64,000 nt of DNA from Clostridia bacterium (GTDB taxonomy: Bacteria > Bacillota > Clostridia > Christensenellales > Borkfalkiaceae), in NCBI GenBank assembly GCA_017504165.1, contig JAFVRR010000011.1, forward strand, positions 62,001 to 126,000, read 5' to 3'. The notes under the pieces were generated by a model. It did not search any database. It was not told where the DNA came from and was given only the letters and a program-made list of their open reading frames with translations. Below are positions 51,035-59,900 of the stretch, one piece after another. Every line of letters starts with the position of its first letter. Position 1 is the first letter of the stretch. Made by a program: the position numbers and the translations under genes.

Positions 51035-52640
51035 ATTTTATTTCAATTTCTAAATATTCTATAGTTACTTCTCTTTTTGCTTTAAATTTAACTTGGTATT
51101 TTATAAGGCTTTTAGCGGAAATTTCCGCTTTAAATAAATTGGCGTTAGGCGGGCAGTAACCTTTATCAAAGGGCTTACCCGTGTTAAAGTCGATAGAAGT
51201 GGTTTTGCAAGGCGTAAACCCGTTAGCGGTTTCGTCGTTTACTATAACTTCAATATCTTTGATATTGCCTTTAGTTAAACCCACTATAATATTTGCTTTT
51301 TTGCCGTTTGGAACGTAGCCTACGGGAACTGAAATTTCCTTTTCGTTTCCGCTTAAAATTTCCATAGGGAAAGGCTTGTATACGTTAAACCCTTCAGGCA
51401 AAACGTTAGGGTATAAAATATTGTGTTTAAACACTCCTTTTTTAGTAGGCGTAAAGTCTTGGTAAGTAACAACGTTTCTTCTATTATTATTAAAAATCGT
51501 TTCGCCTTTGCCGATTGTTCTTAAAGCACCGTTAAGTACGTATTCTTGGTAATTATCGCGCCAACCGCCGTAAATATCTTTAACGCCTTTTGGTAAAATA
51601 TAATAATCAAATACGTAAATTTGGTCCGCGCCTTGAGAAACGTAGGCGGATGCAAGACCGTTTGCGGTTTCTTTATCCGACGAGTATTTTACAAACCCGT
51701 TTTCGTCGGCGTAAGTAATATTAAGTTCAATAATTGCAGGGCTAACTTTAACGGTAGGGTATAACTCTTTCCAATAAGATATTGGCATATCGTTATCGCA
51801 AGTATTATATCTTGGCGAAACTATAATATGGTCAATTATATTTTCCTTAGTTAAAGTATCGACGTCAAACCCTAAAATTTTACAGTCGCTAGGGTTTCTA
51901 GGAAGTCTAATTGCAAAATCAATTTTATGTCCGTACTTTTCTTCCGCTTTTGTTATAAGTTTTTTAACGTCACGGAAAAAATCGTTCATTATATCTAAAA
52001 CTTTTTTAGGTTCTAAATTAAAATAATCTATAGTTACAGGCTCACGCATTGCGTCGATTTCTATACCGTCAACGTCGTAATTATCAAGTTGTTCTTCATA
52101 GTATTTTAAAGTAATATCTCTAACTTCAGGAATTGCAAAGTTAAAGGCGTCGCGATGGTGGCCGTAATCCGCGCCGATAGTCCAACCGTTCTTTATTGCT
52201 TTAAGATAAAAATCCCCCTTAAAATAGTTTATTTGACCGGGGAAATGGCAATCGTTTAAACGGAAAGAATTCCAAACTTTAATTCCCACTTCACGCGCGC
52301 GCTTAAAAAACACTTCGTAAGGGTCTATGCCGTGTTCTTTATAAGTTAAGTACCACCATTTATAGTATTCTTTATTATCTACCTTTTCGCCGTTAAAATA
52401 CTCTTGTTCGTATTTAGTGTAAATATCCGTCCAAACCTTACTAGGAGTAAAAGAAAGTTGTGCAAAAGTATTGATAGATAGGGTGTTTACTTGCGTTTCT
52501 AAATACTGATCGATAAAGGGGTATAAGTCTTCTTTGGTTACAACGCTATTATTTTCAACAACGTGTTTTAAAAAGGGGTCGGTAGCCGTATTGACGTCAA
52601 TATTTAGTATAATTCCACCGCTAAAATTGTTTCCTAACAT
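51033..52640 (-). CDS. TIM-barrel protein, probable glycoside hydrolase, family uncertain
   Basis: 535 residues. The N-terminal ~370 look like a TIM barrel of the glycosidase type: GGIILNIDVNTATDPF, AREVGIKVWNSFRLNDCHF, YDVDGIEIDAMREPV (Glu and Asp in the position common for catalytic residues) and SQGADQIYVFDYY. A C-terminal beta-sandwich (~430-535) follows. It resembles family-10-like glycosylhydrolases of unknown substrate (GHL10/DUF4015-type), but I cannot name a family with confidence. Not preceded by a signal peptide. Its 3' end overlaps the tRNA-Thr terminator. Confidence 0.65.
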   Translation of the reverse strand: MLGNNFSGGIILNIDVNTATDPFLKHVVENNSVVTKEDLYPFIDQYLETQVNTLSINTFAQLSFTPSKVWTDIYTKYEQEYFNGEKVDNKEYYKWWYLTYKEHGIDPYEVFFKRAREVGIKVWNSFRLNDCHFPGQINYFKGDFYLKAIKNGWTIGADYGHHRDAFNFAIPEVRDITLKYYEEQLDNYDVDGIEIDAMREPVTIDYFNLEPKKVLDIMNDFFRDVKKLITKAEEKYGHKIDFAIRLPRNPSDCKILGFDVDTLTKENIIDHIIVSPRYNTCDNDMPISYWKELYPTVKVSPAIIELNITYADENGFVKYSSDKETANGLASAYVSQGADQIYVFDYYILPKGVKDIYGGWRDNYQEYVLNGALRTIGKGETIFNNNRRNVVTYQDFTPTKKGVFKHNILYPNVLPEGFNVYKPFPMEILSGNEKEISVPVGYVPNGKKANIIVGLTKGNIKDIEVIVNDETANGFTPCKTTSIDFNTGKPFDKGYCPPNANLFKAEISAKSLIKYQVKFKAKREVTIEYLEIEIK

Positions 52641-52804
52641 ATAAACCTCCGATTTTAATTGTATTATATCAAAAAATTAATACAATTTCAATTTAACTGT
52701 AGGACGTTTTTACGCGATATGCGTCCTTTTATTAAATATTTATTTAATATATAGATAAAATTTTTCGCAATTTAAAAATATTTTTATAAACTTGTCAAAA
52801 ACTA

Positions 52805-52833
52805 TTGACAAATGGTTTTTATCGTTGTAAAAT
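52805..52833 (+). promoter_or_regulatory. Heat-shock operon promoter
   Basis: TTGACA at 52805-52810, 17 bases, TAAAAT at 52828-52833, a strong vegetative promoter directly upstream of the CIRCE element. Confidence 0.9.
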
Positions 52834-52843
52834 AAACTTGAAA

Positions 52844-52870
52844 TTAGCACTCAAGCCAAAAGAGTGCTAA
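52844..52870 (+). promoter_or_regulatory. CIRCE operator (HrcA binding site)
   Basis: Perfect consensus TTAGCACTC, 9 bases, GAGTGCTAA, starting 11 bases after the -10. HrcA should bind here and repress the whole operon until heat or unfolded protein titrates it. Confidence 0.98.
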
Positions 52871-52893
52871 CACTCTAAAAAGGAGTTTGCCAA

Positions 52894-53919
52894 ATGGAAC
52901 TATCCGAAAGAAAAAAGAGAATACTTCAGATAGTCGTTGACGATTATATCGATACGGCAGTGCCCGTTTCGTCGAAGGGAATTTCCGAAAAGTATATGTC
53001 GAATATCAGTTCGGCGACGATCCGTTCGGAACTTTCTCAACTTGAAGAACTTGGATATTTAACGCAACTTCACACGTCGTCGGGGCGTATTCCTTCTAAC
53101 GAGGCGTACAAACTTTACGTTTCCGAACTTATGACTAAAAAGAAGTTATCCGCAAAGGAACTAAATTATATAAAGAATATATTTTTAGAAAAAGCCGATA
53201 ATATAGAAAACGTTTTCAAAAGCGCGGTAAAAGTTATTAGCGAATTAACTAATTATACTTCGCTTGCGGTTTCGTCTAAAGAAGATACGGATAAGTTAAG
53301 GGAAATTAAGTTTTTCCGCTTTAAACCTGAGACTGCGCTCGTTTTAATAGTAACTGATTACAAGTTGTTAAAAGATAATTACATTTCGATACCTAAAGAA
53401 ATGACTAACGAGCAGTTAGAAGAGGCAAACGGTTTAATCAACAAGTTGTTTGTAAATAAATCTTTTAGCGAAATTTGTTCAATGGAAGTTGATTTTAATG
53501 AAAACTTCTATGGATATAAAACTATTTTCGTAAACGTCATTGAGGCGCTTAAGGTTTATTTCTTTGAAGGCGAGCAGGAAGTCGTTATGGAAGGGGAAGA
53601 CAAAATACTTCGCCATCAAGAGTATGCCGACGTTGAAAAAATTAAAGAATTTTTATCAGTTATTACTAAAAAAGACAAAATTCTCAGTTTGCTTACCGAA
53701 GATAACAAAGATATTAAAATAAATATAAAAATAGGTGAAGACGGTTACGAGCATATTCCTAAAGACTGTTCGGTAGTGTCCGCAACCTATACGGCAAACG
53801 GCAAAAAACTTGGAACTTACGGCGTAATAGGTCCGTCAAGAATGGATTATCAAAAGGTAATAGCTGTACTTGAAAACGTAGGTTCAATTATAGAGTCGAT
53901 ACTCAATAAAGACAATTAA
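52894..53919 (+). CDS. hrcA: Heat-inducible transcription repressor HrcA
   Basis: A 341-residue repressor with an N-terminal winged helix (KRILQIVVDDYIDTAVPVSSKGI... SSATIRSELSQLEELGYL), a GAF-like core and the C-terminal IGPSRMDYQKVIAVLENV block. First gene of its own CIRCE-controlled operon, with AAAGGAG before ATG, so it feeds back on itself with GrpE, DnaK and DnaJ. Confidence 0.97.
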   Translation: MELSERKKRILQIVVDDYIDTAVPVSSKGISEKYMSNISSATIRSELSQLEELGYLTQLHTSSGRIPSNEAYKLYVSELMTKKKLSAKELNYIKNIFLEKADNIENVFKSAVKVISELTNYTSLAVSSKEDTDKLREIKFFRFKPETALVLIVTDYKLLKDNYISIPKEMTNEQLEEANGLINKLFVNKSFSEICSMEVDFNENFYGYKTIFVNVIEALKVYFFEGEQEVVMEGEDKILRHQEYADVEKIKEFLSVITKKDKILSLLTEDNKDIKINIKIGEDGYEHIPKDCSVVSATYTANGKKLGTYGVIGPSRMDYQKVIAVLENVGSIIESILNKDN

Positions 53920-53929
53920 AGGAGCAGTA

Positions 53930-54520
53930 ATGGAAGAAAATAAAAAAACTACCGCCACTCAAGAGAGTGAAACGGTGGAAAAGAAAGAAAAGGTTAAAGA
54001 AGAGTTTAACGTTGATAAACTTTCCGAAAAGGAATGTAAAAAACTTTTAAAAAGCCTAATTAAAGAAAATGAAGAAGTTAACGCTAGTTTAGAAAAGGCT
54101 GAAGAAGAGGCAAAAAGCAACAAGGAAAGTTGGTATAGAACGGCAGCCGATTTTGAAAACTTTAAAAAGCGTAATCAAGACACTAGAATTAACGCTTATC
54201 GCGACGGTAAAATTGACGTTATAACTAAATTATTAGTTATAGGCGACAGTTTAGATAGGGCGCTTTCAATGGAACTTGACGAAAAGACTAAAGCGGGAAT
54301 TGAACTTACCGCAAGGCAGTTTGAAGAAACTTTAGCGTCTGAAGGTGTAACTTCTATAAATCCCGTTGGCGAAACGTTCGACCCGAATACTAGCGAGGCA
54401 ATAATGAAAATGCCTGCTAATGAAGGCGAAGTTGAAGGAACGGTTAAACAAGTATTTTTAAAAGGCTACAAGATGGGCGAAAGGGTAATAAGATACGCTC
54501 AAGTAGTAGTCGTTGGTTAA
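53930..54520 (+). CDS. grpE: Nucleotide-exchange factor GrpE
   Basis: A 196-residue protein: acidic/basic N-terminus, long coiled coil (ENEEVNASLEKAEEEAKSNKESW), the conserved YRTAADFENFKKRN block, and a C-terminal beta domain with NPVGETFDPNTSEAIM. Releases ADP from DnaK. 10 bases after hrcA with GGAG upstream of ATG. Confidence 0.96.
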   Translation: MEENKKTTATQESETVEKKEKVKEEFNVDKLSEKECKKLLKSLIKENEEVNASLEKAEEEAKSNKESWYRTAADFENFKKRNQDTRINAYRDGKIDVITKLLVIGDSLDRALSMELDEKTKAGIELTARQFEETLASEGVTSINPVGETFDPNTSEAIMKMPANEGEVEGTVKQVFLKGYKMGERVIRYAQVVVVG

Positions 54521-54547
54521 TAAATTATAAAAAAGGAGATTTTAATT

Positions 54548-56344
54548 ATGAGTAAAATTATTGGTATAGATTTAGGTACAACTAACTCTTGCGTAGCGGT
54601 TATGGAAGGTGGCGAACCTGTCGTTATTGCTAACGCTGAAGGTTCAAGAACTACTCCATCAGTAGTAGGTTTCCAAAAAGACGGAGAAAGACTTGTAGGT
54701 CAAGTAGCAAAGCGTCAAGCGGTTGCTAATAGCGATAGAACTATTTTATCTATCAAAAGACATATGGGTTCTGACTACAAAGTGGATATTGACGACAAGA
54801 AGTATTCTCCACAAGAAATTTCTGCAATGATTCTTTCTAAACTTAAAAAAGACGCTGAATCTTATCTTGGCGAAACTGTAAAAGACGCGGTTATCACTTG
54901 TCCTGCATACTTTAACGACGCTCAACGTCAAGCAACTAAAGACGCGGGCAAAATTGCAGGTCTTAACGTTCTTAGGGTAATTAACGAACCTACTGCTGCG
55001 GCGCTTGCTTACGGTCTTGATAAAGACACTAAAAACCACAAAGTTATTATTTACGACCTTGGCGGTGGTACTTTCGACGTATCTATCTTAGATATTGGCG
55101 ACGGTGTATTTGAAGTTTTAGCAACGAACGGTAACTGTTTCTTAGGCGGTGACGATTTCGATAAGAAGATTATCGATTATTTAGTAGAAAACTTTAAAGC
55201 GCAAGAAGGCATTGACCTTACTAAAGACAAAATGGCAATGCAAAGACTTAAAGAAGCGGCAGAAAAGGCTAAAATTGAACTTTCTAGTATGACTAACACT
55301 AACGTTAACTTACCGTTCATTACTGCCGATGCTAACGGTCCTAAACACTTAGATATTACAATTACTCGTCAAAAATTCGACGCTTTAACTGAAGATTTAG
55401 TAACTAAGACTATCGAGCCTTTAACTAAAGCGATGAGCGACGCAGGTTTATCTTACGGCGATATCGAAAAAGTTATTATGGTAGGTGGATCTACTCGTAT
55501 TCCTGCGGTAGTTGAAAGGGTTAAACAAGTTACAGGCAAAGAACCGTTTAAAGGTATCAACCCTGACGAATGCGTTGCTATCGGCGCTGCTATTCAAGGC
55601 GGTGTATTAACTGGCGAAGTTAAAGACGTGCTTTTATTAGACGTAACTCCATTAACACTCGGTATTGAAACTTTAGGTGGTGTTTGCACTCCACTTATCG
55701 AAAGAAACACAACTATTCCTGCTAAAAAATCACAAGTATTCTCAACTGCAGCGGATAATCAACCTGAAGTTACTATTCACGTATTACAAGGTGAAAGAAA
55801 GTTTGCTAAAGACAATAAAACTCTTGGTCAATTTAACTTAACGGGTATTGCTCCTGCTCCACGTGGAATTCCTCAAATTGAAGTTACTTTCGATATTGAC
55901 GCTAACGGTATCGTACACGTAACCGCTAAAGATTTAGGCACTCAAAAGTCTGCCGATATCACTATTACTTCATCGACAAACCTTTCTGAAGAAGAAATTG
56001 ATAAAGCGGTTAAAGAGGCTGCTCAATACGAAGAAGAAGATAAGAAGAGAAAAGAAGCCGTTGACAATAGAAATAATTTAGACGGTATGATTTTCCAAAT
56101 GGAAAAGACTTTAAAAGAAAACGGCGATAAACTTCCAGAAGAAGACAAGGCTAAAATGGAAGAACTTATCAAAGACGCTAAAGTTGAACTTGAATCTAAC
56201 GACAACGATAGAATTAAAGCGGCGTCTGAAAAACTTTCTAACGAAGCGCAAGCAATTTTCTCTAAATTGTATCAACAAGCGGGCGGTGCTCAACCAGGCG
56301 CTGAAGACGCTCAAACTGATGGAGATACTGAATTCCATCAATAA
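54548..56344 (+). CDS. dnaK: Chaperone DnaK (Hsp70)
   Basis: A 598-residue Hsp70. [43 protein letters not shown] and [10 protein letters not shown] mark the ATPase domain; [22 protein letters not shown] begins the substrate-binding domain; the Ala/Gly/Gln-rich C-terminal tail is short. AAAGGAG precedes ATG. Works with GrpE and DnaJ in the same operon. Confidence 0.98.
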   Translation: MSKIIGIDLGTTNSCVAVMEGGEPVVIANAEGSRTTPSVVGFQKDGERLVGQVAKRQAVANSDRTILSIKRHMGSDYKVDIDDKKYSPQEISAMILSKLKKDAESYLGETVKDAVITCPAYFNDAQRQATKDAGKIAGLNVLRVINEPTAAALAYGLDKDTKNHKVIIYDLGGGTFDVSILDIGDGVFEVLATNGNCFLGGDDFDKKIIDYLVENFKAQEGIDLTKDKMAMQRLKEAAEKAKIELSSMTNTNVNLPFITADANGPKHLDITITRQKFDALTEDLVTKTIEPLTKAMSDAGLSYGDIEKVIMVGGSTRIPAVVERVKQVTGKEPFKGINPDECVAIGAAIQGGVLTGEVKDVLLLDVTPLTLGIETLGGVCTPLIERNTTIPAKKSQVFSTAADNQPEVTIHVLQGERKFAKDNKTLGQFNLTGIAPAPRGIPQIEVTFDIDANGIVHVTAKDLGTQKSADITITSSTNLSEEEIDKAVKEAAQYEEEDKKRKEAVDNRNNLDGMIFQMEKTLKENGDKLPEEDKAKMEELIKDAKVELESNDNDRIKAASEKLSNEAQAIFSKLYQQAGGAQPGAEDAQTDGDTEFHQ

Positions 56345-56353
56345 TACTAACTT

Positions 56354-56974
56354 ATGATAAATAATTTATTGTTTTCGATAATCGAAATATCAGATAAATT
56401 AGTTGGAACTTTAAGTAATTCCCTTGGCATTTGGTATACTATTATACTAAATGCCTTTGGCGTTATTGCTATTTTACTAAAAGTAAGCGAATTTCAACTA
56501 AAAAGTAGAAAATTGATTTTCTTATTCGCATCACTTTCGGCATTATGTTGGGTTATGTACTTTTTAGTACAAGGCGATTTTGTTTCAATGTTTATCAACT
56601 TAATTTGTATGATAAACATCATTATCTTTTTACAAAGAGATAAATATAAATGGGCAAGTTCTAAGTGGCTACTATGTTTATTCGTAGCGCTACAATTAAC
56701 GCTTGGAATTTTGTCGTTTAAAGTATGGCACGACGTGTTTGCTATCGTCGGCGGGGTTTTAACAACCTTGTCTTACTTTGTATTAAGTAAGAAAACTTAC
56801 CGTTTTATAAACGTGTTTAATATGTCGTCTTGGGTGGCAAACAGTATAAGTAAAATGTACGTTATTGCCCTTATTAACGACAGTTTTGCGCTTATTTCCG
56901 TAATAGTATCTATCTTTAGATTTTACGTATTTAAACGCGACGACGGAAGTGAAGAAGAAAGTAAAACTAACTAA
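56354..56974 (+). CDS. YgjV-family inner membrane protein within the dnaK operon
   Basis: A 206-residue protein with about six membrane helices (for example ILNAFGVIAILLKV, LIFLFASLSALCWVMYFLV, FVSMFINLICMINIIIFL) resembling the YgjV/Imp family of unknown function. It is unusual that a membrane gene sits between dnaK and dnaJ: 9 bases after dnaK and 27 before dnaJ, same strand, so it should be co-induced by heat. No strong Shine-Dalgarno is visible, so expression may be coupled to dnaK. A membrane-stress role is speculation. Confidence 0.75.
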   Translation: MINNLLFSIIEISDKLVGTLSNSLGIWYTIILNAFGVIAILLKVSEFQLKSRKLIFLFASLSALCWVMYFLVQGDFVSMFINLICMINIIIFLQRDKYKWASSKWLLCLFVALQLTLGILSFKVWHDVFAIVGGVLTTLSYFVLSKKTYRFINVFNMSSWVANSISKMYVIALINDSFALISVIVSIFRFYVFKRDDGSEEESKTN

Positions 56975-57001
56975 TTACATATTTCGTTTTTAAGGATTAT
57001 T

Positions 57002-58126
57002 ATGGCTAAAAATTATTATGAAATTCTTGGTGTTTCTAAAGATGCAACACAAGATGAAATTAAATCTCAATATAGAAAACTTGTAAAACAGTACCATCCC
57101 GACCTTCATCCAAACGATACTGAATGCGCTAGCAAGTTTAAAGAAATAAACGAGGCTAACGAAGTGTTGTCAGACCCGCAAAAACGTCGTCAATACGACT
57201 ACGAGCAAGAGCATCCTAACATGGGTGGTTTCGGTGGTTTTGGCGGTGACGGTGGATTTGGTGGTTTCGGCGATATTTTCGGCGATATTTTCAGTCAATT
57301 CACGGGTGGCTCGGCAAGGGCGGAAAGGAATACTAAGGGGCAAGACATAACGCTTGAAGTAGAACTTTCTTTCTTGGACGCCGCAAAGGGTTGCAAGCGC
57401 GATATTACTTATAATAGAAAAGAGCCTTGCAAAGACTGTAAGAGTACGGGCGCTAAAAACGGCACGGCGTATTCAACTTGTCAAAACTGTAAGGGTAGCG
57501 GTCAAGTTCAATATATGTCGGGCGGTGGTATTTTTAGGTCCATTAGCGTTAAAGCTTGCCCAGAATGTAGCGGTACAGGTAAAAAGATTGTGGAAAAATG
57601 CGCTACTTGTAGCGGTAGGGGTTATAACAAGAAAAATACAACCGTAACTTTAGAAATTCCAGCAGGCGCGGACACTAATTCGTATATGAAAAAGCGTGGC
57701 TTTGGCGACGCGTCTACTCTCGGTGGCGAGGCAGGCGATTTAATCGTAGTATTTAAAGTGTTACCGCATAAATTATTTAAGAGAAAGAACTATGACGTTT
57801 ACGTGGAACTTCCTATTTCTTATAAGACGGCAGTTCTCGGTGGCAAAGTTAAAATTCCAACCCTTGATAACGCAGAAGAATTGACTATTCCAGAAGGCAC
57901 GCAAAGCGGAAAGACGTTTATCGTTAGAAACAAAGGTATTAAATCTAGGCTTGGCACGGGCGACTTGTACGTAACGGTAGTTATAGAAGTTCCACAAAAA
58001 CTTTCCCGTCACGAAAAGGCGCAACTTGAGAAATTTGACGATGCTATCGATTTAAAACAATACGATAAAATTAAAAAATTCGATAATGATATGCGTTCGC
58101 TTTACGGCGTAGATTATATGAAATAA
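57002..58126 (+). CDS. dnaJ: Chaperone DnaJ (Hsp40)
   Basis: A 374-residue type I DnaJ: J domain (residues 5-68) with HPD at 32-34, Gly/Phe-rich linker, four zinc-finger repeats CKDCKSTG, CQNCKGSG, CPECSGTG and CATCSGRG, then two beta domains. Delivers unfolded proteins to DnaK and stimulates its ATPase. Last gene of the CIRCE operon; a terminator follows at 58138. Confidence 0.97.
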   Translation: MAKNYYEILGVSKDATQDEIKSQYRKLVKQYHPDLHPNDTECASKFKEINEANEVLSDPQKRRQYDYEQEHPNMGGFGGFGGDGGFGGFGDIFGDIFSQFTGGSARAERNTKGQDITLEVELSFLDAAKGCKRDITYNRKEPCKDCKSTGAKNGTAYSTCQNCKGSGQVQYMSGGGIFRSISVKACPECSGTGKKIVEKCATCSGRGYNKKNTTVTLEIPAGADTNSYMKKRGFGDASTLGGEAGDLIVVFKVLPHKLFKRKNYDVYVELPISYKTAVLGGKVKIPTLDNAEELTIPEGTQSGKTFIVRNKGIKSRLGTGDLYVTVVIEVPQKLSRHEKAQLEKFDDAIDLKQYDKIKKFDNDMRSLYGVDYMK

Positions 58127-58137
58127 AATAAAAATTC

Positions 58138-58170
58138 AAAAATCGGCGAGATATTCTTGCCGATTTTTTT
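58138..58170 (+). terminator. Terminator of the heat-shock operon
   Basis: AAATCGGC pairs with GCCGATTT around a loop of ~11 bases, followed by TTTTT. Confidence 0.85.
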
Positions 58171-58209
58171 CATATAAAAAATAAATTTGAGAAAAGTAGT
58201 TAAAAACAG

Positions 58210-58238
58210 TTGATTTTTATTTTTGTTTTTGGTATATT
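58210..58238 (+). promoter_or_regulatory. Promoter of the tRNA-Val/Gly/Cys cluster
   Basis: TTGATT at 58210-58215, 17 bases, TATATT at 58233-58238, 24 bases before tRNA-Val. Confidence 0.65.
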
Positions 58239-58261
58239 ATATAGGCACTTAGCGTGCGAAT

Positions 58262-58337
58262 GGGAGTTTAGCTCAGTTGGGAGAGCATCTGCCTTACAAG
58301 CAGAGGGTCACAGGTTCGAGCCCTGTAACTCCCACCA
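58262..58337 (+). tRNA. tRNA-Val(TAC)
   Basis: A 76-nt cloverleaf: acceptor GGGAGTT with AACTCCC, discriminator A, encoded CCA; anticodon stem TCTGC/GCAGA, loop CTTACAA, anticodon TAC; T loop TTCGAGC. Confidence 0.96.
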
Positions 58338-58408
58338 AAATTGTTGATAACAGTTAAGGCTTCTTTTACGAATTTGGCAAGTGGGGGAAGTTTTAAACAA
58401 TCAACTAT

Positions 58409-58483
58409 GCGGGAGTAGCTCAGTGGTAGAGCACTGCCTTGCCAAGGCAGGTGTCGCGAGTCCGAGTCTCGTTTCCCGCTCCA
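58409..58483 (+). tRNA. tRNA-Gly(GCC)
   Basis: A 75-nt cloverleaf: acceptor GCGGGAG with TTCCCGC (one G-T), discriminator T, encoded CCA; anticodon stem CTGCC/GGCAG, loop TTGCCAA, anticodon GCC; T stem GCGAG/CTCGT with loop TCCGAGT, which has an unusual first base C in the second position (TCC rather than TTC). Confidence 0.94.
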
Positions 58484-58656
58484 TTTAATAATAAGCATTA
58501 TGCTTAATATATATTTAGTTTAATTAACGCTTTTAGTTTTTAACGAGACGAGGACGAGAAGAGTTCGGACGGTCGCAGTGTTAGTTAAACAAAGCGGTTA
58601 TTTAATTTGCGACCATATGAGCAACATAGTTGCGAATTGACTCGTTTCCCGCTCCA
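58484..58656 (+). repeat. tRNA-tail-bounded unit 1 after tRNA-Gly
   Basis: A 173-bp non-coding unit whose last 16 bases (58641-58656) exactly equal tRNA-Gly positions 61-76 (58468-58483) including CCA. Inside are a GGTCGCA/TGCGACC stem and, next to the tail, the hairpin GCAAC-ATA-GTTGC. Unit 2 follows directly. Confidence 0.85.
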
Positions 58657-58830
58657 TTTAATAATAAGCATTACGCTTAATATATATTTAGTTTAATTAA
58701 CGCTTTTAGTTGTTAACGAGACGAGGACGAGAAGAGTTCGGACGGTCGCAGTGTTAGTTAAACAAAGCGGTTATTTAATTTGCGACCATATGAGAAAACT
58801 TGTTTTCGAATTGACTCGTTTCCCGCTCCA
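58657..58830 (+). repeat. tRNA-tail-bounded unit 2 (tandem copy)
   Basis: A 174-bp near-identical copy of unit 1, ending in the same 16-base tRNA tail (58815-58830). Apart from two point differences, it differs only in the tail-proximal hairpin, which here is GAAAAC-TT-GTTTTC: new stem sequence on both sides, still complementary. Confidence 0.85.
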
Positions 58831-58860
58831 CTAATTTAATACAGCGTATATACGCTGTTT

Positions 58861-58934
58861 GGCGCCATAGCCAAGCGGTAAGGCATGGGCCTGCAAAGCC
58901 TCCACCCCCAGTTCAAATCTGGGTGGCGCCTCCA
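58861..58934 (+). tRNA. tRNA-Cys(GCA)
   Basis: A 74-nt cloverleaf: acceptor GGCGCCA with TGGCGCC, discriminator T, encoded CCA; anticodon loop CTGCAAA, anticodon GCA; T loop TTCAAAT. Without a nearby displaced tail. Confidence 0.95.
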
Positions 58935-58937
58935 AAC

Positions 58938-58968
58938 AAAACCTGCACTTAAAGTGCAGGTTTTTTTC
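58938..58968 (+). terminator. Terminator of the tRNA cluster
   Basis: AACCTGCACTT pairs with AAGTGCAGGTT, followed by TTTTT. Confidence 0.9.
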
Positions 58969-58986
58969 TACGTAAAATAATATTAA

Positions 58987-59016
58987 TTGACTAATTATAA
59001 CTATTTATGCTAAAAT
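58987..59016 (+). promoter_or_regulatory. Promoter of gene 59050
   Basis: TTGACT at 58987-58992, 18 bases, TAAAAT at 59011-59016. Confidence 0.65.
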
Positions 59017-59049
59017 TATATAAATTTAAAATTATAAAGGTAATAAGTT

Positions 59050-59808
59050 ATGTATAAAATAAAAGATTATCCACAGATACAAAACAATTTTTACCTAACT
59101 AGTAGGAACGTTGGTGCAAGCAAAAAACTGCTTGGAAAAGTTAATATTGTGACTGTTTTTTTAAAGCGTTCAGCAAGTTGTTGGTCGTCTTCTATAAAAA
59201 ATAAATATTTTTCTGCTATTGATAAGGCTTCTGATTTTCTTATGAAAGAGGCGAAAAGATACGGCGTTTCTCTTAACATTGCTATCTATAATCTTGAAAC
59301 TAATGTTCCAGCAACGGCAGACCCACTTGATGGTTATGACATTGTTAAAGATTATTTTCATCGTGACACTGTTGAAGAACTTCAAGATTATTATGAAGAG
59401 AAAATGGGTGTTGACGAAGTTCCTATTATACTTGCTTTTAATGAGTCGGGGCGAAGTTTTGCGTATAGACAAAAATTTAAAGACAAATATGAAGTTCAAG
59501 AACTTTCCATTTTGTTTTATCATGATAAAACTAATCATGCTCAAGCCTGGAAGACGATTGCGCATGAATTATTGCATCAATTTGGCGCTTCAGATTATTA
59601 TTTTCCACAAGAAGTAGAAAAAATCGCTAAAAAATACTTTACTGATAGTATTATGGGTATAGGTAAGCCGGTTGTTGATGATTTTACAGCATATATTATC
59701 GGTTGGAAAGATACTATTTCTGCAAATACGTATTGGTTTTTAAAAGAAACTATGTGGATGAACGAAAAAGAATTTAAAAAGGCGTTAGATGATGCTTGGA
59801 ATATGTAA
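59050..59808 (+). CDS. Cytoplasmic zinc-metalloprotease-like protein
   Basis: 252 residues; no named family recognised. A classic zincin helix is present: His172-Glu-Leu-Leu-His176-Gln-Phe-Gly-Ala-Ser-Asp182, i.e. HExxHxxGxxD, followed 35 residues later by SIMGIG that could serve as a Met-turn, so it resembles metzincin-type proteases such as snapalysin-like enzymes. The N-terminal half (LGKVNIVTVFLKR, AIDKASDFLMKEAKRYGV) is typical of the first metzincin sub-domain. No signal peptide is visible, so it would act inside the cell or be released otherwise. Own promoter; AAAGGTAA upstream of ATG. Confidence 0.7.
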   Translation: MYKIKDYPQIQNNFYLTSRNVGASKKLLGKVNIVTVFLKRSASCWSSSIKNKYFSAIDKASDFLMKEAKRYGVSLNIAIYNLETNVPATADPLDGYDIVKDYFHRDTVEELQDYYEEKMGVDEVPIILAFNESGRSFAYRQKFKDKYEVQELSILFYHDKTNHAQAWKTIAHELLHQFGASDYYFPQEVEKIAKKYFTDSIMGIGKPVVDDFTAYIIGWKDTISANTYWFLKETMWMNEKEFKKALDDAWNM

Positions 59809-59900
59809 AGTAAGTTTTTGATTTTAGGCTAGTTATTTAACGTGTTTTTGATTTTATAATACGCGTATACTATAAGAATTATTTGTTAAAAAGAGGAATT

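Noticed and set aside
58484..58830. Additional tRNA-Gly genes
   Set aside because: Each copy has only the last 16 bases; no cloverleaf can be formed.
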